Assembly: GCA_949316235.1 (NCBI GenBank)
Contig: OX438757.1
Span: 11,464,657-11,528,656 of the forward strand
Length of the DNA stretch: 64,000 bases
Source of the DNA: Oegoconia quadripuncta
Taxonomy: Eukaryota; Arthropoda; Insecta; Lepidoptera; Autostichidae
Direction: 5' to 3'
Shown: positions 55,447-64,000 of the stretch, one piece after another
Layout of the letters: each line of letters opens with the position of its first letter
Numbering within the stretch: position 1 is the first letter of the stretch
Program-made: the position numbers and the translations under genes
Notes under the pieces: generated by a model
What the model saw: the letters and a program-made list of their open reading frames with translations, nothing else
The model's database searches: none
Told to the model about the DNA's origin: nothing

Positions 55447-56884
55447 GTGAGTTCAACGGTCACTGCCGAAATTCGTGAAGTCGATGCAACAATCGCCCTA
55501 ATAATCCTCGTTTGTAGGGCAAAGACCCACGAACATGTGAAACCCACTGTGCTACGCTCCAAAACAGTGTTTATGTTGTTTTGTTTGACTAGTATGTCGC
55601 GCAAACGCTCCTTTCAAAAGTTGTCGTGTTTGTGTCAAAGTATCATGGGACACTTCAAAGAGAATGTAAACATTAGCCTCATTTACAAGGGACGTAACTG
55701 GCATCGCACTCACTGGAACAAACAGTTAATTCTTCTAACATAACCTTGATATGAATGGGAGATAGGTTAGCTGGTTATACGTAAGGCAATGTGCTTTCCC
55801 AAAGTCGATGTATTAGAAACTCGTGATATTGAAACAGCAAACAAGAAAGTTTGTTAAAAAGTAAAAGAACTTTTTGAGCGCATTCCAATATATTGATGGA
55901 TTTCCCGTAATTTTGTGATTTGGTTTTGGTTGTAATAAGTATATTGATTGTGAATGCTAAAATTGGAAATAAAACTCTAAGTTGTGTCACGTGCCTTTGA
56001 TTTAGTGAGCAAGACAAACTTTTCAGAAAGTTAAGTTTCATTTGAGTTTTTTAGATTTATAGGAAGGTAAAATTTCTCCAATAAGACTTTGTGAGTTCCT
56101 ATAAGAAAAAAATCTGAAAAACTTTTCTGTCAAGAAACAGCAAATTTGTGGTTTACGAAGAAATAAAAGAAGACTGTACGGGCCTTATTTTTTGATAACG
56201 TTCAGTGCCATGCGCTCGAAAATCAAATAAACAAAAATGCCGCTAGAAGTGCGCCTTGCGGTACGCCAGTAACGAGTTGGAGTCACGCGACAGTTCGTCC
56301 TGTAGGAATAAAGCCAGAGTGCACAACTGTACCGCCATTGTTTTATTGTGCAGTCTGCATTGCGGGGGACAGCCACGTGGCTCTCATTAGTGCAACACAA
56401 AGCGAAGCAGTTTGTTCTGCGTTTTGCAATGTTACGCTCGGATTAGCGATCCACGCGATGTTTAACGTACCGGACGTAACTTTGTCGATACTACTGAGGG
56501 ATGTTTTAGACAATGCTATTTGTAGATTTGTTTTCGGAGACTCACTGTTTGAATAATACGGCTTGAGTTTATGCAGTTAAGCTGTTAAGGATGCCTTGTT
56601 TAGAAACAAGTCCATGTCAAGATAATGTTTGTCATATTGTTTGTAGTATAGTGAGGAAGATGCAATTTGGTTCAAATGATGCAAATTGATTAATGAATAG
56701 CCGCAATTAGAGGTGCTGACGTCAAGCATCGAGACGTGAATGTGTCGGACGCGTATCCTGCCAATTCAGCCTGCCGCATATCCGGCTATTGTGTTAGTCA
56801 TATTAAGTACTTGTAGATTGACTGCATCGTAATATCCTATGTTAATAACCTCATTTACTATTAAAACTATTAAGCACTAGTAGC
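55447..56884 (+). other. Start of the large intron of the semaphorin-like gene
   Basis: It begins with the GTGAGT donor. The open frames in it (for example 55447-55743) show no domain. A less AT-rich stretch at 56180-56560 might hold regulatory DNA. Confidence 0.5.
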
Positions 56885-57025
56885 GTATTCTCGTTTTCGA
56901 TTAGCAAAGTTAAGCAACGTTTGACGCGGACAGTGTTTGAATGGGTAACCACTATTGGCATTTCCATACGAGTGTTTTTGCTTTGGAGGGCACGTTATAT
57001 AGTCGGCCCGGTTGTTTTCAGTTGA
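56885..57025 (+). repeat. 5S-rRNA-derived SINE, head part
   Basis: CGATTAGCAAAGTTAAGCAA and TTGACGCGGACAGTGTTTGA match the 5S-like core. Its tail (GGCCACTAGTCTGACGC) lies beyond a LINE insertion at 57590-57720. Confidence 0.75.
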
Positions 57026-57026
57026 A

Positions 57027-57567
57027 TCAAAAAAAAATTTCTACATTCCCCAAAAATAGTGACAAGGATATCTCAAATTTGAGATGTAAGGATAAATTGG
57101 CTACCCCGATGTTCAGACTAAGCAAAGTTGACACATCATTAATGGGACACTGCATACGATTTTAAAAACTTATATCTGAGAATATCATTAATCTGAGAAA
57201 AAATTTAAAGATCATGTCAAAATAACATTAAGAAGAAAAGGTTATTACAAAATTAATGACTATTTGAATGACAAACAGGCTTGATATACTTCGACCAGCT
57301 CCCAAAAAATATAAAGTATTGGTTGTACACTTTTTATTTTATTAATTTTTTATTTTTTATTTTTTTTTAGTTTTTATTTTTTGAAAAAAGGACAATTTAC
57401 TTTTGCATTTCTTGCATTGCTTCTTTTACCACAGACGAATTCCCTTTCCGAAGCAGTAGTAGCTTGGACAAACTGATTGACAGATAAATGCAATAAGCCC
57501 TATTATTATTTCCAGTAGATTTATATTGACATTCAATATATGATGTGTCTTACTTTGAAATAAATGC
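57027..57567 (+). repeat. LINE 3' end inserted inside the 5S-derived SINE
   Basis: It encodes KLATPMFRLSKVDTSLMGHC and continues with the same 3' UTR as 49924-50385. On either side lie the two halves of a SINE, so the LINE tail is a nested insertion of about 540 bp. Confidence 0.75.
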
Positions 57568-57589
57568 TTGAAGTGTGAGGGCTGTCGTT

Positions 57590-57720
57590 AAACCAAGTCA
57601 GTGGCTTGGCTGAACACTGACAGTCACTTGGCCACTAGTCTGACGCAAACCTCTCAATCCACATTGGTTCCACGTGGCGAATTAGGGCCAATAGATGTTT
57701 CCTAGTTAGAGGAGGCTGCT
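57590..57720 (+). repeat. 5S-derived SINE, tail part
   Basis: CAAGTCAGTGGCTTGGC and GGCCACTAGTCTGACGCAAA match 21890-21965. Confidence 0.65.
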
Positions 57721-60700
57721 TCCCAACAGCATTGAGAATTTTAACAAACTAAGTCATTTATCCAAGAAACATAGTTAACTAACATCCTTGCATCAAAATG
57801 TTCAGGCTAATAATATTATATAATACCACTTATCTAAAAATAGAATTTTTGAAATAGAAATCTATAAGCATTCATAAATTAAGTAAGTGAATAGAATTGG
57901 CGAAGCTTGCCAATTAGATTGCGATAGTCTTGTCGTCTTTGTGGAGGATACACTCACATTGTCAATACATATAGCCGGTAATGTGATCCTCCAATTGAAA
58001 CTGGAAGGGTCAGCGGCCGCATTGTGCGGTTTAATAATACGATCAGTGGTCAACACATGAATGCAATAGGTGGTGTAAAACCTTTACATTTTCTAAAGAT
58101 AGAAGTGTGCGTAGGAGTGGACGTCGTAAATCAGTTGCGTGTATTTAGAATAGATCCCTTTTCTGACAAAGTATCTTACAATATGATCAAGACTACATAC
58201 AATATTGGTCTTTATAACGTCTGTGGGTTCATTGAACGTAAACCTATTATAGATAAGTGGATGGATATATTTTTCTAAATAGTAAGTGGTCTGATAAAAT
58301 CGTTGGATGTTATTAATATTACCACAGTTATTACAAAGCGGTCTGCGCTAGTTGGCTGTGGCTGACACGTCTTGTATCTCATAGTTTACGATAGTAGCTA
58401 ACATAACAGTAACGTATGAACATGCCTTAGGAGATAAGTGGTTGCAATCTAACTAACCTAATTTGCGGGTAATGTTACAGCTCTCTACGTCCGTTGGCAA
58501 CTGATATCATTGCTTAAAAGTATGCCACTAGAGTATGGGTGCACTTTGTGCAATGTGCAAGTGAACTGAAAGGCCCAACATATTATATAAACTTGAGCGC
58601 CGTGACAAATTTAGGAGCGACAATAATAAAAAAGTGAAGTATACACAAAAATACGATGTCATGAAATGTATGGTGTATAGTATTTTAAATAACTTATAAA
58701 GAAAACCGAGCCCAAGAACATTCCAAAAGCAAATAAAATTACAGGAAGACAAAAAACTAGTTTCAAAAGATTCATGTTTATAGCTCTGATAATACCTGTA
58801 AGTGCCGATACGGAACAATAATTTAATGTGGTCTTATATCCAAGTACAAAATATTTATTACTATGGTATTGTTGTTTAGTCGAGTATCCAGTTTAAGTCT
58901 ATACTTTGGACCGGTTCTCTTCAAGTGTGGGTAGGTGGGTACAAGCATTAAACGTTGAACTGGATGCAGAAAGCTTTCTCTGAGTCAGCGGCCGATGACT
59001 CATGAGAGGCTTAGTTAGATTAGGAAAGGTCAGGCAGGAATAACAAATTATCCACAAGACTACATAAAAATCGCAGGCAAGATTATAGAATAAGCGATTA
59101 TCTGAAAACAAAAACCGTTTATAAATGGAAGGGTGAATACTAAAAGGAATTTCAAGTCATTCATTATACAACAGATTACAGATAGATTCTTAAAAATGTA
59201 AGCCCTCTATTAAAAAATAAAATTTATGGATTGCTCGGGTTTAAACAGGTGGGAGACTACGTTCAATTCTTTACTGTTTATGGTATTACGTTATGGGTTC
59301 CGACACCCTCTTTTATACTTTAACTGCGTGGATTATAGAGCGTTTAAGTGGGCCCATAAAATAACTTCACTTACTACCTGAAGAAGAAATAAATTACTAA
59401 ACAGGATAATGCTTTTATACCCGCAATGTTCTGTACGTGTCGCGTTATGCCTTATAGGTATTTATTGGGTCATTCATCAGGAACCAATACTCGGGGGAGC
59501 AGTTATGTGGTTTGGGGTGCATAATGCTGCTGTGACGTAATGTTGTTTATGATTGGACTATATCTAATCCATTCATTTGAATCTTATTATTAATTCCAAG
59601 GAAACAAAATCATCAAGATCGACAAAGTTTATAATGTTTATTAATTTGTTAGTTTACATTAGGAAACAAAGCTATTGTTTAATGGTTTAAAGTATTTTAC
59701 ATAAAGTCTTTTATTTCGCCTGATTGATAACCTCATACCTCCTAATCAACTATATTCATCTTATTTTCCAAAATTTTATAGTTGAGAGTAGTCCAATAAC
59801 AAACTTTTTCATTGTACAATATAATTATTAAAGTTACTTGTATGGATTCCTATCAATCAAATCACCCGTTATTTCAGTCAATTCAATACGTTAGTCGAGA
59901 GAGTCATTGTTAATAAAAATCGAACCCGCGACGATAACCGCTAATCAAAAAAGGACAAAAGCTCAAACATTCATCGACAACACAATCGCTATTAGAGGCG
60001 AGAGGAATGCGATTGGTGAGCGAAACAAAATGTGCTTAACGGTAACGCGATATGGTGAGTTATAGGATGTACAGCATCTCTTACAACGAGAACATTAGAA
60101 AGTGGATCTTACACACGGAACGTAAGGTATCCTTTTGAATGGTGTAACCGTATCTTCAATGGCTGAGACAAGTAGCTGAGCACGCACGTGCGTGAGCCGT
60201 CTCGCGGCTGAGTTGGGGTGCGGGGGGGTTTCATGGCGCCGCCTGGCGGGAGAGGGACAACTTTATGACGACGCGATATATTGTCTTCGCCCAGTGTGGG
60301 ATTTACGGTTTCTTTTGTTTTATTTTTTCGGACACGCCGATTAATTTCTTTTAGTGGGCTGTTTGGGGTCGCCGCTCCAGCTTGCGCAATCAAATTTCCT
60401 TTTTGTTTTGTAGCTTTAAATTGAAGTGCTTCTGCCTCGCGATTTCTGTTACTAAAATAAGCTCCCTTCCATAAATGTAGACCGTTAACCGCCAGCATGT
60501 GCACGACATTTGTTTATGATCCATTTCCTTTGCGAGTCTTGCTAAAACATTGATGCCTAAGTTTCTTGGATTAGTTTTATTAATTTATACCCCGAATAGT
60601 AGATATTTTATATGACATTCTGCAATAAAACAGGGAAACAATGGTATGCCAATCAACCAGCTGTTCTATTCAAATTCACATCGGGGAAGGATTGGAATCA

Positions 60701-61951
60701 AAGAAAGATGGCGGATGAATGGTGGCTTTATCCAACCCTTGCTGACGAGGGCAATGCAAACATTGGTTTAGTAATAAAAATATTTGTCGAAATCCTCGAC
60801 GGGCAAAAGGAAATGGGAAGCTTTTTTGCAGAATAGACCCGAGAGTGTGTCTAGCCCATTGTCGTGCAGTTTTTAAATCCGGATTAAAATGAACCTAATC
60901 ACGATTCAGAGAGGGGAATTTACAATCAGACCTGGTTTTGTTACAAATTATGTCGTAAAACGGTTTGTACTGCTAAATTAAAGATAAGAATTTCAACATT
61001 TACTGTAATTAATCAGTCTGCAATGAATAGGAACACTTTATTGTTAAAACAAGTTCAAAAACAATGATAATAAATATATCCGAAATAGGCATTTATATCC
61101 ACTTTATTAACTATACCAATATTATAGCTAGATATAATTTCTAGATTGAAAATCCAGTACAAATTTTGTATGATAATATTGGTCTTAAAAAGTACACACC
61201 ATCAGCACTTTAGCAGTAAATCTTCATATTCTCATTAATTACAGCGTCGCATTTAAGCCCCTTCTCATTTGAAAAGGCACCGATGAATGGGTTAGAGTCA
61301 ATGGGACGTAAGAAATAGGCCAGTAACGTGAGGTAGCGAGCAAGTGAAAAGCGTTCACATCCACCAGCCGCATGAGATCTCTGGGGTCTCCTTCTAGCCT
61401 AGTAGGTCATGTAGTTAATTCCTGTAAAAATACAATTATTATTTAGAATGGTGTCAATGCTTTGGACATATCTATTGCTAGATGGAATCGAAACAAATTT
61501 TGTGTAGCTCTGAATACACTGAATCGTTTAAATTGTCCACAAAAAATGTACGTATTATATTTGACGCATGTTTCCCGTAACAAAAGGTTCGACGCATAAA
61601 TTGCGTATACATTGTCTTGTTATTACGAAACTTCCGAAAGTTACGGCGTAATGCTTGCTCGGTTATGTCTATAATTTAGGAACATTACCTGTCGAAACAG
61701 AAATAGGTGAAACATGTTTTATCATGCAAATATCGGTGGGAAACAAAGAATATTTTGCTACTTACTATGCGACAAGGGGAAGGCAGTTTAGTGTTCGGAT
61801 GTAGATATAATTTTTTTTATTTATACGTTTCCATGGCTAATCCCTTTTTTTATTACTAAGAAGGTTGCAAGTCGTTTCAAAAAATTTAACATTCGAAATT
61901 CAAATAGTTCCGATTAGCTAGAAGTGCAAAACTTTTAGTGTGCCCCATGTA
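57721..61951 (+). other. Intron DNA, no exon recognised
   Basis: Mostly AT-rich. Less AT-rich islands lie at 60110-60500 (with a 131-codon minus-strand frame without domain, containing CTGGCGGGAGAGGGAC) and 61240-61400. They contain no repeat that I recognise and are candidates for conserved regulatory DNA of the host gene. A semaphorin exon 2 is not visible. Confidence 0.45.
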
Positions 61952-62026
61952 ATTAGACGTTTAGGGCGCTTACGTTCGATTGCTAAATTTGGTACCATAC
62001 GTAAGCGCCCTAAAAGTACGTCTAAT
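61952..62026. repeat. Inverted repeat / small fold-back element
   Basis: ATTAGACG plus TTTAGGGCGCTTACG (61952-61974) pairs with 62000-62026. The only difference is a 4-bp insertion (AGTA) in the right arm. The loop is 25 bp. Confidence 0.85.
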
Positions 62027-62655
62027 GGACAGACCTATCGAGTTATCCTAATTTAAGTCGTAAATTTTATTTTACGTCGTACAGCTATATTGTTATTGGG
62101 CAATAAGTAAATGAAGACGAACGCGTCTGTACTACTTCTATTAGTTTAGTTATAGAAGGTCTACTTAGAGTGGTGGTATAACAAGCACGATAATGAGCCA
62201 GGTGGTATTGCACAATGTGCTCCCTTAACCATTGTTAACGCAGCGGCGTGGGGTAGCTCGTGCACCCCAACCAGGAGTGGGGAATTTAAAAAGTAAATTA
62301 TGTTTTTAATTTGTAATTTTTGTAAATCGAAGGGTCACTGTTGCTTTTTACGGACGGACACGCGACACAAATGTTTGCTGTGTAGGGACTTGTAGCTGTC
62401 AAAACGAGATGTGTGTGAAACGAGGTTCCCATTTGAAAAGCTTTCGGTTCCATTATATAAAATGCCATAAATATTGAATGATTTAAATTGAGTTTTAATT
62501 TTAAAATTGTAAATAATAGGAACCCGAAACAATAACAGATGTAACAACAATTAATATTTTGGTTCGTTTTATTAATCCCCGACACAAAATAGGGGTGTTT
62601 TAAGTTTGAAGCCTATGTCTGTTTCTTCAATTAGCGCCAAAACGGCTGAACCTTC
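62027..62655. other. No feature seen
   Basis: Intron DNA; short minus-strand frames at 62298-62585 show no domain. Confidence 0.35.
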
Positions 62656-62718
62656 CGGGTCAGTACGCTTCCACCTTTGACCTCATTAAGTACCAACCCG
62701 TTGTGCATAAAAAAACCT
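62656..62718 (+). repeat. 3' fragment of SINE family A
   Basis: CCGGGTCAGTACGCTTCCAC and AACCCGTTGTGCATAAAAAA. Confidence 0.8.
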
Positions 62719-62756
62719 ACTTGATGAAAGCTGATAGTTGTGCGTGGGTCCTACTC

Positions 62757-62930
62757 ATGTTTGTTTGTTTGTTTGTTTGTAAACGCTTTATTGTACAAAA
62801 AGCCAATACATTAATTTTGCATTGATACATAAATTGAGTACAACGGCGGACTTATCCCAAAGAGGGATTTCTTCCAGTCAACCATGGGGTTAGTTAGAAA
62901 ACAGCAGATTGGGTTGGGAACATGTTTATT
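62757..62930 (-). repeat. LINE 3' tail, minus strand, with GTTT microsatellite
   Basis: A (TTTG)n run leads to AAACGCTTTATTGTACAAAA, then CAACGGCGGACTTATCCC and GGGATTTCTTCCAGTCAACC: the reverse complement of a retroposon tail ending in a short repeat. Confidence 0.65.
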
Positions 62931-62978
62931 GGAATCTCTGACATACATACACACACGCAACTGACAATAGTTTAACAA

Positions 62979-63130
62979 TGGTGTCGATTCGGATGTACAC
63001 CAACTAAACTAAACTAAAACCAGTTTTGGTGTGGGGCCGTCGCATCGTACTCTTCCAGGGAGAAAGAGACAGTACTACTTTAAAACTGGTTTTAGTTTAG
63101 TTTAGTTGGTGTACATCCGAATCGACACCA
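62979..63130. repeat. 49-bp perfect inverted repeat with 54-bp spacer
   Basis: 62979-63027 and 63082-63130 are exact reverse complements; the arms start TGGTGTCGATTCGGATGTAC and contain AACTAAACTAAACTAAAACC. The spacer is less AT-rich than its surroundings. Confidence 0.92.
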
Positions 63131-63448
63131 ATGTTAAGTACTTGCAAATGTAAATTACAATAAAATTCTTCTGTAGGTAAAGACTTAGTAAATTCGGTTT
63201 TTCCCGTTGGTCAGATCGATGGTTAGATTATCATCATATAGCCACACGACGTCCACTACTGAACGTAGTAAATTGGAATATAGGATACTTTTCCTTTCAG
63301 GATGCAGGCTTCAGAATTTCTAACCATGCCTCGTCTATTGTATTTGTTTAAAATACATATAATATGTAAACTTGTGAAGTGAATAATGATTATTAACTTA
63401 CATGAATTGGTTGTTGTTTTGAAGATATTTAGCTTTTAATACAGTTGC
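63131..63448. other. Intron DNA with fragment of a GCCACACGACGTCCACTACT repeat
   Basis: The words CATATAGCCACACGACGTCC and ACTGAACGTAG at 63233-63268 belong to a common lepidopteran repeat. Otherwise nothing is seen. Confidence 0.45.
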
Positions 63449-63765
63449 TTGGAGCGTCGGTGGCTCAGCGGTTAAGACGAGGTCTCCCAATTTGAGAGGT
63501 CCGGGTTCGATTCCCAGGCAGGCCATGTACCAATGAGTTTTTAAATTTATTTTAATTACTTATGTACATTTATCCGACTGCTCTCTTAAACGGTGAAGGA
63601 AAACATCGTGAGGAAACCTGCATGCCTGAGAAATAAAAATTCATAGGCATTTGAAGTCCCCAACCCGCTTTGAGTCAGCGTGGAGGACTATGGCCCAAAC
63701 TCCCTCATATACGAGGGAAGTCCTATATCCCTGCAGTGGGATGTTTACGGGCTGATGATGATGAC
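63449..63765 (+). repeat. tRNA-derived SINE family C, full length
   Basis: The tRNA-like head GGAGCGTCGGTGGCTCAGCG has B box GGTTCGATTCC. The body contains GAAAACATCGTGAGGAAACC, and the end is CTGCAGTGGGATGTTTACGG followed by a GATGATGAT tail. It is not a functional tRNA gene. Confidence 0.88.
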
Positions 63766-64000
63766 ACGCTTGACATGAACATAGTCGTAGGTAGGTACGT
63801 ATTATATTCTTTTTTAGAAAATAAATATTGATATAGGTATGGATGAGAGGTCTACTCGCAGACTAGGTAGGTAGGTAGTCATAACCAACAACCACAAAAA
63901 CCTTTATCTACTTATACATTACAGGGTTTGATGATACATACATATATACATACATAAAGTCATGCCTGTTTCCCGTAAGGGTTAGGCAGAGACCACAGAC
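63766..64000. repeat. Intron DNA ending in a repeat fragment
   Basis: GGTAGGTAGGTAG and ATACATACATATATAC simple repeats are followed by CATGCCTGTTTCCCGTAAGG and GTTAGGCAGAGACCAC, a word common in lepidopteran retroposons, cut by the window edge. Confidence 0.5.

Noticed and set aside
55115..55456. Long alanine/arginine-rich frames on both strands of the CpG island
   Set aside because: GC-rich DNA has few stops; composition is low-complexity, and the plus strand here is untranslated leader.
60109..60504. 131-codon minus-strand frame as a gene
   Set aside because: No domain, no repeat of the frame elsewhere, and it is antisense in an intron; chance openness in GC-richer DNA is enough.

Overview
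The window looks like genomic DNA of a moth or butterfly (Lepidoptera): AT-rich, very poor in genes, and crowded with short retroposons of kinds familiar from lepidopteran genomes (tRNA-derived and 5S-rRNA-derived SINEs, LINE 3' tails, Helitron-like and TIR-type non-autonomous elements). Two things stand out. The left 13.3 kb is an almost complete Maverick/Polinton element of the adintovirus type, an integrated virus-like DNA element. At 55350-55446 there is the first coding exon of a host gene that resembles semaphorin-1a. || POLINTON (left edge outside the window, about 322 bp missing if the right end is near 13283). It is bounded by long terminal inverted repeats (TIRs): base k on the left pairs with base 12962-k on the right, without gaps, up to about base 709, and every stretch I compared was identical. 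Between the TIRs, all structural and replication genes are on the minus strand and are open: protein-primed family B DNA polymerase, packaging ATPase, two related small proteins, a 255-aa conserved protein, a DDE integrase with a C-terminal chromodomain, minor capsid protein, a basic core-like protein, the major capsid protein and an adenain-like cysteine protease. Neighbouring genes overlap or nearly touch. The TIRs themselves carry genes: a spliced 156-aa protein with a basic nuclear localisation signal (one copy in each TIR, the left one cut by the window) and a second short coding exon. In the right TIR this second exon has a GTAAGT donor that joins in phase to an acceptor at the start of the polymerase body, so the polymerase mRNA probably begins inside the TIR. 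In the left TIR the same first 30 codons run on into unique DNA and give a different 103-aa protein. The identical TIRs and open genes suggest a recent insertion. The set covers DNA copying (polymerase), integration (integrase), capsid building (MCP, mCP, core protein, protease) and DNA packaging (ATPase). || 13.3-55 kb: no host gene recognised. It holds a 107-bp tandem duplication, several copies of at least three tRNA-derived SINE families, 5S-derived SINEs, a mariner element with transposase broken by one frameshift, LINE reverse-transcriptase C-terminal remnants (40.5, 47.0, 49.7 kb), Helitron-like elements, a hAT-like and another TIR-type MITE, and several hairpins. || 55.0-64 kb: a CpG-rich promoter/5' UTR, the semaphorin-like exon with a signal peptide and GTGAGT donor, then at least 8.5 kb of intron with more repeats, including a 49-bp perfect inverted repeat. 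|| All calls are from reading the sequence; no database search was possible.
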